Part shown: positions 36,081 through 44,616 of the stretch, piece after piece
Layout of the letters: each line of letters starts with the position of its first letter
How positions within the stretch are numbered: the stretch's first letter is position 1
NCBI GenBank assembly: GCA_964478415.1
Contig: CAYZII010000001.1
Span: 1 to 64,000, forward strand
Origin: Sulfuricystis sp964478415
GTDB taxonomy: Bacteria; Pseudomonadota; Gammaproteobacteria; Burkholderiales; Rhodocyclaceae
Length of the DNA stretch: 64,000 nucleotides
Direction: 5' to 3'
Notes under the pieces: model-generated
What the model was told of the DNA's origin: nothing
What the model saw: the letters and a program-made list of their open reading frames with translations, nothing else
The model's database searches: none
Position numbers and translations under genes: made by a program

Positions 36081-38768
36081 TCAGTTTTCGGCAAACACCG
36101 GATCGGCGGTCGGCTGGTTGATCACGCCGTAGCCGGGGATACTGCGGCGCAGGAGCTGCAGCGGGTTCGATCCGATACGCGAAAAATCGTTCAGTTCGAG
36201 CTGGAAGAACAATGCCGTGGTCGGCCGGTCGGCGATCGTCGCCAGACGCTGCACGACGAAACGGCCGACCCAGCAGCCGCCATCGTATTCCAGCCCGCCG
36301 ATGGTTTCGATCACGCGCTTTTCCTTGGTCGAGTAGTTGTAGCGCCCCACACCATGCCAGCCGCCGAACAGCGGCCATTGCGCCGAGACATCGATCTGCC
36401 CGAGCAAATTGCGGCTGTAGCGGTAAGCGACGTTGAGCACCTTGCCGGCTTCGGGACGGTAGCGGCCGCCGAGATTGAGGCGTTCGGTGCGCCCGTCACG
36501 CGGATTGTATTGCCAGCCGGCATCGGCATAGATGCGCGGCAGCACCTGGCCGGCGAGGGTGGCGAGAATGTCGGCGGCCCGCTCGGTGCGCGGCGTCTCC
36601 CCGGGCAGGGTGACGGACTGATCGGTGAAATAGTAACGCGTGCCGATCGTGGCACGCAGCAGATCGGCGCCACTGCCCGGATCGATCAGGCGCGAAGTGA
36701 CGGCGAGAGTGAGTTCATTGGCATCGCCGATGCGATCACCGCCCGTGTAACGGTTTTCCGAGAACATTTGCGCGAAATTGAAGTCGGCCAGACCGGAATC
36801 GAACACCGGAATGCGTGACTGATCGTGCTTCGGCACGAACAAGTAGTAAGCGCGCGGTTCGAGCGTTTGCAGCAACCGCCGCCCGAACCAGTCCGTCTCG
36901 CGTTCCAGCACCGCACTACCATCGAGACTGAAGATCGGCAGCGCTCGGTTCTGGTTCGCCGGCACGGTGCTCCACGCCGCCGCGGCTGGACGCTCGAGTC
37001 CGGACAGCTCATAGTGAGTGACATGCACGCCGATCTTTGGCGTCAGCGACAGCGCTGCGGTCGAAAGCGGCAGCGACAGCTGCGGATAGACGATGGTGCG
37101 CTTGCCGAGCAACTGGGTCGGATGGTCGAAATTCACGTATTCCGCGCCGAGGTTGAACGCCAGCCCCGCCGGCAGGTCGTAACGGAAGGCCTGCAAGGTG
37201 AGCTGCGGCAGGCGCTGGTAGGGCTTGGTGAGGTTCTGCAGAGTCTGGAAACTCTGCAGATTCAGCACCGCCGAGTACCACGGCCCGGCATAGTTGAGGA
37301 TCCCCTGGCGCAACAAATTGCCTTGCGAGACCTGGGCGACGCGCGTCGACAGATCGCTGAAATAATCGTCGTCGGAGACACCGTTCAAATTCAACGTTGC
37401 CGAGAAGCCATGACCGAGGTTCTGCGTATGGGTCAGCGCATAGCCGTAGCGGTCGCGATTGGCGAGCCGGTCGTCGGGTAGGTATTCGACGCGCACCTGG
37501 CCTTTGTCCGGGAATCCCACCTGCTTGCGGTTGGTTTCGGTATCGAGCAGGTAACGGAACTCGCCGTTCAACTGCACGCCGCGCCGTGTCATCAGGCGCG
37601 GCGTGATCGTCGCGTCCATCTGTGGCGCGATGTTCCAATACCAGGGCGCCGTCACCTCGAAGCCGCTCTTGCTCGTCGAGCCGACCGTCGGCGGTAGGAA
37701 GCCGCTCTTGCGCTGGTTGTTCAGTGAAAACTTCATCCAAGGCAGATACAGGATCGGCGTATCCTTGAAGCGCACCGTCGCATGACGGCCAGTGCCCTCT
37801 TCCCGCGTGTAGTCGAGATCCAACGTGTCGACGTAGATCTCCCAGTCTCTCTGGGTTGGCGCGCAGGTGCTGAACGTAGCCTCGCTGAGGCGATATTGGT
37901 CCTTGCCACGGAATTCGAGCTGCGCGGCGCTGCCGCTGCCGAGGATCGGCGGACGGTCGATCATCCGCCCAGATTGCACGAGTACCCGGCCGCTCTCATC
38001 CATCGCCGGCAAGCCGAGCAGTGTCAGCGCCGGTTCGGGTGTCGGCGGCCGCTGATGGCGGATCGTGTATTGCGGCTTCTCGTATTCACCGGTGCTCTCG
38101 GAAAGGCGCAAGCGCAGCCGCGGGCCGCTGATCTCTGTATCCGGGGAAGCCAGGCGCACATTGCCGACCGCTTCCACCTCATCGAGTGCTTGCCGATAGA
38201 CGATGCGATCGGCAGATAGGGTATCGCTGTCCCGCTCGACCCGTGCATTGCCCTCGGCCACCACTTCCTGCTCGTTGATGCCCTCGATCCGGTCGGCGGT
38301 CACGATGGTCGGCGCGGTCGTCTTGTCGCCACGGCCGAAAGGTGTCGTCGGCCAGCGCTGCGCCGTCCCCACAGTCGCAGCAGACGCCTTGGGAACGGCA
38401 GGAATGACCGGGCTCGGCGTGGCAGCCGGGGAGGCACTGCGGGCTTGCGTCGCCGCCGGTGCGCCGGCGGCGACGGCAGGCGCGGAAGGTGTCGTACCGG
38501 ATGCGGGTGCGGGTGCGGCCGCTGTCGCCGCTGGTACCGGCGTTTCGTCGACAGGCACTACCGCCGCAGGGGCCGTCAGTGGCTTTGGCGACGGGATTGG
38601 CGCGGGTGATGCCGCCTGGGCCGGCTGGGCGGGTTTGCCGCCCAACAGCGCGGGATCGACACGCAACGGCGGCAAACCGGTCGCCGCCGCTGCCGAAGGC
38701 GGGACGAGCAGACAAGCCAGCCCACCGATCAGCCCAGCTCTGTATGTAAATCTTGAGGAGAAACCCAT
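36081..38768 (-). CDS. lptD: LPS-assembly outer-membrane protein LptD
   Basis: Beta-barrel that inserts LPS into the outer leaflet together with LptE. 895 residues: signal peptide (about 1-29, ending SAAAA), an Ala/Pro/Thr-rich low-complexity linker (about 40-140), the periplasmic OstA jellyroll (about 150-280, with ITADRIEG-type strand and GNARVERDSDTLSADRIVY), and the C-terminal barrel to the end. The linker makes it about 100 residues longer than E. coli LptD (784). First gene of lptD-surA-pdxA-rsmA; divergent from amgK with an 18-bp palindrome between. Confidence 0.93.
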   Translation of the reverse strand: MGFSSRFTYRAGLIGGLACLLVPPSAAAATGLPPLRVDPALLGGKPAQPAQAASPAPIPSPKPLTAPAAVVPVDETPVPAATAAAPAPASGTTPSAPAVAAGAPAATQARSASPAATPSPVIPAVPKASAATVGTAQRWPTTPFGRGDKTTAPTIVTADRIEGINEQEVVAEGNARVERDSDTLSADRIVYRQALDEVEAVGNVRLASPDTEISGPRLRLRLSESTGEYEKPQYTIRHQRPPTPEPALTLLGLPAMDESGRVLVQSGRMIDRPPILGSGSAAQLEFRGKDQYRLSEATFSTCAPTQRDWEIYVDTLDLDYTREEGTGRHATVRFKDTPILYLPWMKFSLNNQRKSGFLPPTVGSTSKSGFEVTAPWYWNIAPQMDATITPRLMTRRGVQLNGEFRYLLDTETNRKQVGFPDKGQVRVEYLPDDRLANRDRYGYALTHTQNLGHGFSATLNLNGVSDDDYFSDLSTRVAQVSQGNLLRQGILNYAGPWYSAVLNLQSFQTLQNLTKPYQRLPQLTLQAFRYDLPAGLAFNLGAEYVNFDHPTQLLGKRTIVYPQLSLPLSTAALSLTPKIGVHVTHYELSGLERPAAAAWSTVPANQNRALPIFSLDGSAVLERETDWFGRRLLQTLEPRAYYLFVPKHDQSRIPVFDSGLADFNFAQMFSENRYTGGDRIGDANELTLAVTSRLIDPGSGADLLRATIGTRYYFTDQSVTLPGETPRTERAADILATLAGQVLPRIYADAGWQYNPRDGRTERLNLGGRYRPEAGKVLNVAYRYSRNLLGQIDVSAQWPLFGGWHGVGRYNYSTKEKRVIETIGGLEYDGGCWVGRFVVQRLATIADRPTTALFFQLELNDFSRIGSNPLQLLRRSIPGYGVINQPTADPVFAEN

Positions 38769-38818
38769 CCCGTTCGCCGTCTCGATGCCTGCCCGGGTTC
38801 CCGGGGCAGCATTCCGAA

Positions 38819-38836
38819 TAGAATCGCGCGATTCTA
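38819..38836. promoter_or_regulatory. 18-bp perfect palindrome with mirrored -10-like ends
   Basis: TAGAATCGCGCGATTCTA is an exact palindrome centred in the 89-bp lptD/amgK divergent region. Each end reads TAGAAT outward on its own strand, 5/6 to a -10 box, so it could be a shared divergent promoter core or an operator. No good -35 is visible 17 bases upstream on either strand. A second imperfect GC hairpin (CTGCCCGGG...CCCGGGGCAG) lies at about 38788-38809. Confidence 0.5.
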
Positions 38837-38857
38837 CATTGAGGGAAAAACGGAGAG

Positions 38858-39856
38858 GTGGAACGGATCGACGAGATCAAGGCATGGCTCGTGGCGCAGC
38901 TGGGGGGGCAGCGTTTCTCGCTCACGCCGGCTTCCAGCGACGCGAGCTTTCGCCGCTATTTCCGTGTCACGCTAGCGGACGGCGCAACCTACATTGTGAT
39001 GGATGCACCGCCCACCCACGAGGACGTGCGCCCCTGGCTGCATGTGCAGCGGCTGTTTTCTGCCGCCGGGGCCCATGTGCCGGAAGTGCTGGCACAGGAC
39101 ACCGAGCGCGGCCTGCTGCTGCTCGAGGACCTCGGATCGACCACCTATCTCGCCGCGCTGGAAGCGGGCGACGATGCCGATGTTCTGTACCGCGCGGCAC
39201 TCGAGACCTTGATCGATATCCAGCGCGCCAGCCGCCCCGGGCTGCTGCCCGTCTATGACCGTATGCTGTTGCAGCGTGAGCTCGACCTGTTCCCCGAGTG
39301 GTACGTCGGCCGGCACCTCGGTGTGACACTCACCACCGAAGAACGCGAGGCGCTCGCCACCGTGTTCGAGAAGCTCCTCGCCGTCAATCTCGCCGAACCC
39401 CAGGTGTTCGTGCATCGCGACTACCACTCGCGCAACCTGATGGCCGGCGGCGCACGCCCCGGCGTGATCGATTTCCAGGACGCCGTCTACGGCCCGATCA
39501 CTTACGATCTCGTCTCGCTGTTCAAGGACGCCTATATCGACTGGCCGGAAGAACGGACGATCGACTGGCTGGTGCGCTATTGGGAAAAAGCGAAGCGGGC
39601 AGGTTTGCCTGTAGCCACCGACTTCGGCACCTTCTACCGCGACTACGAATGGATGGGCGTGCAGCGGCATCTGAAAGTGCTCGGCATCTTCTCACGCCTC
39701 AAACACCGCGACGGCAAGGAGGGTTATCTCAAGGACATGCCGCGCGTCGCCCGCTACCTGAGGCAAACCCTTGCCCGCTATGCGGCGCTGGCGCCGCTTC
39801 AGCGTCTCTTTGACAGGCTCGAAAACCGCACCACACAGCACATATATACTTTTTGA
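38858..39856 (+). CDS. amgK: N-acetylmuramate/N-acetylglucosamine anomeric kinase AmgK
   Basis: Phosphorylates MurNAc (and GlcNAc) at C1 in the peptidoglycan-sugar recycling route that bypasses de novo UDP-MurNAc synthesis. The 332-residue aminoglycoside-phosphotransferase-fold protein has SSDASFRRYFR near the N-terminus, LLLLEDLGSTTYL, the catalytic HRDYHSRNLM and the metal-binding GVIDFQDAVYGP. GTG 38858 is the first start after a frame stop at 38840. The partner murU follows after 15 bases and lptD is divergent; the same lptD/amgK-murU layout is known from Pseudomonas putida, supporting the name. Confidence 0.93.
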   Translation: MERIDEIKAWLVAQLGGQRFSLTPASSDASFRRYFRVTLADGATYIVMDAPPTHEDVRPWLHVQRLFSAAGAHVPEVLAQDTERGLLLLEDLGSTTYLAALEAGDDADVLYRAALETLIDIQRASRPGLLPVYDRMLLQRELDLFPEWYVGRHLGVTLTTEEREALATVFEKLLAVNLAEPQVFVHRDYHSRNLMAGGARPGVIDFQDAVYGPITYDLVSLFKDAYIDWPEERTIDWLVRYWEKAKRAGLPVATDFGTFYRDYEWMGVQRHLKVLGIFSRLKHRDGKEGYLKDMPRVARYLRQTLARYAALAPLQRLFDRLENRTTQHIYTF

Positions 39857-39871
39857 TCATACCTTCTGACC

Positions 39872-40603
39872 ATGAAAGCGATGATCCTTGCCGCAGGCCG
39901 CGGCGAACGCATGCGACCGCTCACCGACCGGATGCCGAAACCCCTGCTGCCGGTCGCCGGCAAGCCCCTGATCGTCTGGCACATCGAGCGGTTGGCGCGG
40001 GCCGGTTTCCGTGAGCTGGTGATCAACCACGCACATCTGGGCAGCGAAATCGAGGCGCTGCTCGGCGAGGGGGACGCTTGGAACGTGACGATCCGCTACT
40101 CGGCGGAACCCGCAGGAGCACTGGAGACCGCGGGCGGCATCGCCAACGCACTGCCGCTGCTGGGCAATGCGCCATTTCTCGTCGTCAATGGCGACATCTT
40201 CTGCGACTGGGATTTTTCCCGTGCTTGCACCGCATTGCGTCGCGGGATGCTCGCGCATCTGGTGCTCGTCGACAACCCGCCCCATCATCCGTTGGGCGAT
40301 TTCACGTTGTTCGACGGCAAAGTCGGCGCTGGCGGAAATGAACACCCCCTGCCGGGCGCCGACTCGCTTCGAAAAGTCGGCGCTGGCGGGGCGGCACCCC
40401 TCACCTTCGCTGGCATCGGCGTCTATCATCCGGCGCTGTTCAGCGAGATTCCCCGCGGCAGCGTTGCGCCGCTCGCGCCCCTGCTGCGCGACGCGATACA
40501 CGCCGGGCAGGTGAGCGGCGAGTATCATCCCGGCCGCTGGGTCGACGTCGGCACGCCCGAGCGGCTGAACGCGCTGGACATCGAGCTACGGCATTCGTGC
40601 TAG
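39872..40603 (+). CDS. murU: N-acetylmuramate alpha-1-phosphate uridylyltransferase MurU
   Basis: Converts MurNAc-1-P to UDP-MurNAc in the AmgK/MurU recycling pathway. The 243 residues carry LAAGRGERMRPLTDRMPKPL (nucleotide loop), LVINHAHLG, LETAGGIANALPLLG, VVNGDIFCDWDF (metal Asp) and RWVDVGTPERL. A loop between FTLFDG and PLTFAGIGVYHP is about 16-18 residues longer than in P. putida MurU. It contains KVGAGG twice, encoded by an exact 17-base direct repeat 54 bases apart. Confidence 0.93.
   Translation: MKAMILAAGRGERMRPLTDRMPKPLLPVAGKPLIVWHIERLARAGFRELVINHAHLGSEIEALLGEGDAWNVTIRYSAEPAGALETAGGIANALPLLGNAPFLVVNGDIFCDWDFSRACTALRRGMLAHLVLVDNPPHHPLGDFTLFDGKVGAGGNEHPLPGADSLRKVGAGGAAPLTFAGIGVYHPALFSEIPRGSVAPLAPLLRDAIHAGQVSGEYHPGRWVDVGTPERLNALDIELRHSC
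40319..40389 (+). repeat. 17-base direct repeat plus inverted copy inside murU
   Basis: AAAGTCGGCGCTGGCGG occurs at 40319-40335 and again at 40373-40389, exactly 54 bases (18 codons) apart, so the frame is kept. Between them GCGCCGACT is the reverse complement of AGTCGGCGC at the start of the second copy, giving a potential hairpin. The structure matches the position where the protein is longer than relatives, suggesting a small palindromic insertion or local duplication. Confidence 0.75.
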
Positions 40604-40633
40604 CATCATTTCCTCAAGATGTTGGAGGACAAC

Positions 40634-40852
40634 ATGAAAGCCGAATTTACCGCCATCATCGAGCCGGCACCCGAAGGTGGTTTCTGGGCTGTTTGCGTAG
40701 AGGTGCCAGGAGCTAATGGACAGGGTGATACGATCGCCGAAGCCAAAGAGAACCTACGTCAGGCCATCGAACTGATATTGTTGGACCGTCGCGAAGACTT
40801 GTTACGTGGCTTGCCCGAAGATGCAATCGAAGAGTCCATCGTGATTGCATGA
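40634..40852 (+). CDS. hicB: HicB-family antitoxin
   Basis: A 72-residue HicB-like protein with the partial RNase H fold: FTAIIEPAPEGGFWAVCVEVPGA, then GDTIAEAKENLRQAIELIL. It has no obvious C-terminal ribbon-helix-helix or HTH, so it is the short HicB type. ATG 40634 follows GGAGGA; an in-frame ATG at 40619 is less well placed. The hicA-like toxin gene begins at 40849 by ATGA overlap but is frameshifted, so this antitoxin may now be an orphan. Confidence 0.85.
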   Translation: MKAEFTAIIEPAPEGGFWAVCVEVPGANGQGDTIAEAKENLRQAIELILLDRREDLLRGLPEDAIEESIVIA

Positions 40853-41030
40853 AGCGCAAGGACCTTGAAAAAAGGTTGCGTTGGGCAGGTTGCTATCTCA
40901 AGAGAGATAGGGGCGGCCCACTCCCTATGGATAAATCCGAGAAGTGGCGTGATCGAAGCCATTCGCACGACATAGCGAAATCAAGGAACCGCTTGCAAAA
41001 AAGATCCTCAAGAATCTTGGCGCAGAATGA
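40849..41030 (+). pseudogene. hicA: HicA-like toxin, disrupted by two +1 frameshifts
   Basis: Begins well (MKRKDLEKRLRWAGCYLKRD, typical HicA) and then breaks. Removing one base in the CCC at about 40917-40919 restores HSLWINP, and removing the G at about 40963 restores AIPRHSEIKEPLAKKILKN, ending at TGA 41028-41030. These are the conserved core and C-terminus of HicA (His24-type region). Read without correction, the frame runs to 41097 with unrelated sequence. Two independent single-base insertions in about 50 bases make real decay more likely than one sequencing error, but errors are not excluded. Confidence 0.8.
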
Positions 41031-41034
41031 AAAG

Positions 41035-41078
41035 CCGCGACCCAATGTGCCGTGCATGAATGACGAGCGCGGTTTTTT
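41035..41078 (+). terminator. possible terminator after hicA remnant
   Basis: CCGCG (41035-41039) can pair with CGCGG (41068-41072), followed directly by TTTTTT (41073-41078). The loop is long (28 bases) and the stem short, so this is weak. The remaining bases to pepP (41079-41189) show no other signal apart from an AGGAGA-preceded ATG at about 41094 opening only about 14 codons. Confidence 0.3.
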
Positions 41079-41189
41079 CACTGCCGCAGGAGAATGAGCA
41101 GACTTCCCCCGTATACCTGTTTGCCCCGCTGACTGCTGATGCAAGATAAACAACTGATCGGCAAGGCGACGCAAGCGCAAAAAAACAAA

Positions 41190-42500
41190 ATGCAGATGCT
41201 GGAACCGTTTCGTATTCGCCGCCTTTCCTTGCTCGAGCGCATGCAGGCTGCCGGCGGCGGCATTGCGGTGATCCCGACCGCGCCGGAGCGCATCCGCAAC
41301 CGCGACACGCATTTCCCGTACCGGCCCGACAGCTACTTCCATTACCTGAGCGGTTTCCCCGAGCCCGAGGCGGCGCTGCTGCTGATCGCCGGCGATAAGC
41401 CGCAGAGCATCCTGTTCTGCCGCGAGAAGGATGTCGACAAGGAAATCTGGGATGGCTTCCGCTTTGGCCCGGAAGCGGCACGCGAGCGTTTTGGCGTGGA
41501 TGCGGCGTATCCCATCGCCAGCTTCGATGCCAAGCTCGCCGAGCTGCTTCCCGACCAGCCGTTGCTGTGGTATTCGCTCGGCCATGACAGTGGTTGGGAT
41601 GCGCGCATCACCGCTGCGCTCAACGCCGCGCGTGCGCAGAGCCGCGCCGGCAAGCGCGCGCCGGCCGCGATCCACGATGTGCGCGCGCTACTCGACGAGA
41701 TGCGCCTCATCAAGGACGCCCACGAGATCGCGCTGATGCGCGAGAGCGCCCGGATCGCCGCTCACGCCCACCGCCGCGCGATGCGCTTCACCATGCCGGG
41801 AAAATTCGAGTTTGAGGTGGAAGCCGAGTTCCTCCACGAGTTCCGGCGCCACGGCTGTGCGGCGCCGGCCTACCCGCCGATCGTCGCCGGTGGCGCCAAC
41901 GCCTGCATCCTGCACTACGTCGGCAACGACCAGACGCTCAAGGACGGCGAGCTGGTGCTGATCGATGCCGGTTGCGAATACGGCGGCTATGCAAGCGACG
42001 TCACGCGCACATTTCCGGTGAATGGCCGCTTCAGCGGACCGCAAACCGATCTCTACACGCTGGTGCTCGAGGCACAAACCGCCGCCATCGCCGCGGTCAA
42101 GCCTGGCGAGAGCTTCCTCGCCCCCCACGAGGCGGCCTTGCGCGTGCTGGTGCAGGGGCTGATCGATCTGCAGCTGCTCTCGGGCAGCGTCGACGGGCTG
42201 ATCGAGGCAGAAGCTTACAAGCGCTTCTACATGCACCGCACCAGCCACTGGCTGGGGCTGGATGTGCATGATGCCGGCGAATACCGCCAGGGGGAACAAT
42301 GGCGGCGGCTTGCCCCCGGCATGACATTGACGATCGAGCCAGGTCTCTACGTGCGCGCTGCCGATGACGTGCCAGCCGCCTTCCACGGCATCGGCATCCG
42401 CATCGAGGACGATGTGCTGGTCACCGAAACGGGCTGCGAGGTGCTCACCGCCGCGGCGCCAAAGAGCATCGCCGAGATCGAGACGTGCATGCGGCAATGA
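41190..42500 (+). CDS. pepP: Xaa-Pro aminopeptidase (AMP-P type)
   Basis: Dinuclear Mn peptidase removing N-terminal residues before proline. The pita-bread domain ligands are visible: IDAGCEYGGYASDVTRTFP (two Asp), HRTSHWLGLDVHD (His), TIEPGLY (Glu) and GIRIEDDVLVT (Glu). The N-terminal non-catalytic domain has HFPYRPDSYFHYLSGFPEPEA, typical of PepP. About 436 residues from ATG 41190; in-frame ATGs at 41139 and 41196 are alternatives, and none has a convincing ribosome-binding site. pepP followed by ubiH-type genes is a common proteobacterial order. Confidence 0.92.
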   Translation: MQMLEPFRIRRLSLLERMQAAGGGIAVIPTAPERIRNRDTHFPYRPDSYFHYLSGFPEPEAALLLIAGDKPQSILFCREKDVDKEIWDGFRFGPEAARERFGVDAAYPIASFDAKLAELLPDQPLLWYSLGHDSGWDARITAALNAARAQSRAGKRAPAAIHDVRALLDEMRLIKDAHEIALMRESARIAAHAHRRAMRFTMPGKFEFEVEAEFLHEFRRHGCAAPAYPPIVAGGANACILHYVGNDQTLKDGELVLIDAGCEYGGYASDVTRTFPVNGRFSGPQTDLYTLVLEAQTAAIAAVKPGESFLAPHEAALRVLVQGLIDLQLLSGSVDGLIEAEAYKRFYMHRTSHWLGLDVHDAGEYRQGEQWRRLAPGMTLTIEPGLYVRAADDVPAAFHGIGIRIEDDVLVTETGCEVLTAAAPKSIAEIETCMRQ

Positions 42501-43570
42501 CCGAGGCGGTGCTGATCATTGGTGGCGGGCCGGCCGGCATGGCGCTGGCGCTGGCGTTGCGCCGCCACGGCATCAGTTGCCGCATCGTCGATCGCCGGCC
42601 GCGCGGCGCAGCAAAATCGGATACGCGCATCCTGGCGCTCTCGCACGGCTCGCGGCTGATCCTCGAAGCACTCGGCATCTGGCGCGCGCTTGCAGCAACG
42701 CCGATCGAGACTATCCATGTCTCCCAGACTGGTGGCTTTGGACGCACCGTGATACATGCCAGTGAAGAAGGTGTGCCGGCCCTCGGTTATGTGCTTGCCG
42801 CCGGCGAGCTGGCCGCGGCGCTCGATGATGCATTGGGTGACATCCCGTATGACGACAATACGCCAGCCCCCGCACACAGCGCGGCGCAGCTCACCGTGCA
42901 CGCCGAGGGACAGATCGAAGATGCCGTCGGCATCGAAACGCGCGACTTCGGCCAGCATGCGCTGATCTGTGTGGCGCGCGGCGCACGGGCGCATGCGCAC
43001 CTCGCCTGGGAACGTTTCACGCCGGACGGGCCGCTGGCGCTGTTGCCCTACCGCGATGGATACGCGGTGGTGCTGACATGCTGCGCCGACGAAAGTACCA
43101 CCCTCGCGGGACTCGACGATGCCGCCTTCCTGGCACTGCTCGAGGAACGTTGCGGTGCACGAGTCAAATTCACCAGCGTCGGTCCGCGTCAGGTCTGGCC
43201 GCTGGGCCTGCGCCTGCGCCAGTCGGTGATCGGGCAACGCGCCGTTTGGATCGGCAATGCCGCGCAAACCCTGCATCCGGTCGCCGGTCAAGGCTTCAAT
43301 CTCGCGCTGCGCGACATCGCCGAACTCGCCGGCACGCTCGCCGGCGCCAGCGATCCGGGCGATGCCACATTGCTTTCCGCTTACGCCGCGCGGCGCCGTC
43401 TCGACCGCCGCGCCACGATCGAATTCACCAGTGGTCTGGTGCGCCTGTTTTCGAACGACATCGCGCCACTCCGGCACTTACGCGGCGCCGGCCTGTGCAC
43501 GCTCGATCTGTGCCCGCCGGCACGCTCCTTCCTGGCCCGTCGCATGATGTTCGGCGCCCGCGCCTGGTAG
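42497..43570 (+). CDS. ubiH: FAD-dependent ubiquinone-biosynthesis hydroxylase, UbiH/VisC family
   Basis: Flavin monooxygenase hydroxylating the ubiquinone ring. 357 residues: GGGPAGMALALALRRHG (FAD dinucleotide loop, about 9-25), DTRILALSHGSR, and the second FAD motif WIGNAAQTLHPVAGQGFNLALRD (with GN in place of the common GD). The family includes UbiH, UbiF and UbiI, and the ring position cannot be told from sequence alone; the pepP neighbour favours UbiH. ATGA overlap with pepP. Confidence 0.87.
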   Translation: MTEAVLIIGGGPAGMALALALRRHGISCRIVDRRPRGAAKSDTRILALSHGSRLILEALGIWRALAATPIETIHVSQTGGFGRTVIHASEEGVPALGYVLAAGELAAALDDALGDIPYDDNTPAPAHSAAQLTVHAEGQIEDAVGIETRDFGQHALICVARGARAHAHLAWERFTPDGPLALLPYRDGYAVVLTCCADESTTLAGLDDAAFLALLEERCGARVKFTSVGPRQVWPLGLRLRQSVIGQRAVWIGNAAQTLHPVAGQGFNLALRDIAELAGTLAGASDPGDATLLSAYAARRRLDRRATIEFTSGLVRLFSNDIAPLRHLRGAGLCTLDLCPPARSFLARRMMFGARAW

Positions 43571-43614
43571 GGGGTAGAATCCGCACCTCTGTTTTTCCAC
43601 CCCCTCACGCCCGC

Positions 43615-44616
43615 ATGGACTACCTCGGCTTTCAGCTGAAGAACAATCTATTCGTCGCACCGATGGCCGGGGTGACGGATCGCCCGTTCCGCCAGCTGTG
43701 CAAGAAGCTCGGCGCGGGGCTGGCGGTCTCTGAAATGGTGACCTCGAACTCGCTGCTCTACGGCAGCGCCAAGACGCGCCGGCGCGCCGATCATTGCGGC
43801 GAAACCGAACCGATCGTCGTGCAGATCGCCGGCGCCGATCCCGAGATGCTTGCTGCGGCGGCGCGCTACAACGTCGAGCGCGGCGCGCAGATCATCGACA
43901 TCAACATGGGCTGCCCGGCGAAGAAAGTCTGCAACGTGATGGCCGGCTCGGCGCTGATGCAGGACGAACGCCTGGCGGCACGCATCCTCGAGGCCGTCGT
44001 CAAGGCCGTGCCGGAGACACCGGTGACGCTGAAGATGCGCACCGGATGGAACCGCGAGAACCGCAATGCGCCACGGCTCGCGCGTATTGCCGAAGACTGC
44101 GGCATACGCGCGCTGGCGGTCCACGGCCGCACGCGTGCCGACCATTATCGGGGCAGCGCCGAATACGACACGATCGCGCTGGTGAAGACACTGGTGAAGA
44201 TTCCGGTGATCGCCAACGGCGACATCGATTCGCCGCAAAAGGCCCGCTTCGTGCTCGAGTACACGCAAGCCGACGGCGTGATGATCGGTCGCGCCGCGCA
44301 GGGGCGGCCGTGGCTGTTCCGCGAGATCGCCCACTATCTCGCCACCGCTGCCGTGCCGCCAGCGCCGACTTGCGCCGAAATCCACGCACTGCTGCGCGAG
44401 CATCTGGCCGACCTGTATGCCTTCTACGGTGAAGAGACCGGCGTGAAGATCGCCCGCAAGCACATCGGCTGGTACACCAAAGGCATCGAAGGGGCCGCGC
44501 GCTTCCGCCACATGATGAACCAGCTCGACAGTGTCACGGAACAACTGGCAGCCACCGATGCTTTTTTCCTCGAACGCTGCGCGAACGATCCGATTTCCTA
44601 CCAGGAGGCGGCATGA
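43615..44616 (+). CDS. dusB: tRNA-dihydrouridine synthase B
   Basis: FMN enzyme reducing uridine to dihydrouridine in tRNA. The 333-residue protein has APMAGVTDRPFRQLCKKLGAG, SEMVTSNSLLYGS, IDINMGCPAKKVCNVMAGSALM with the catalytic Cys, LAVHGRTRADHYRGSA, ANGDIDSPQKA and MIGRAAQGRPWLF. ATG 43615 gives the family start; the open frame upstream lies inside ubiH. The dusB-fis operon is a classic arrangement and here is coupled by ATGA. Confidence 0.95.
   Translation: MDYLGFQLKNNLFVAPMAGVTDRPFRQLCKKLGAGLAVSEMVTSNSLLYGSAKTRRRADHCGETEPIVVQIAGADPEMLAAAARYNVERGAQIIDINMGCPAKKVCNVMAGSALMQDERLAARILEAVVKAVPETPVTLKMRTGWNRENRNAPRLARIAEDCGIRALAVHGRTRADHYRGSAEYDTIALVKTLVKIPVIANGDIDSPQKARFVLEYTQADGVMIGRAAQGRPWLFREIAHYLATAAVPPAPTCAEIHALLREHLADLYAFYGEETGVKIARKHIGWYTKGIEGAARFRHMMNQLDSVTEQLAATDAFFLERCANDPISYQEAA

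Noticed and set aside
40849..41097. An 82-residue open frame as an intact small protein
   Set aside because: After the first 20 or so residues it has no family similarity, whereas the HicA core and end appear in the other frames; it is the frameshifted toxin gene.
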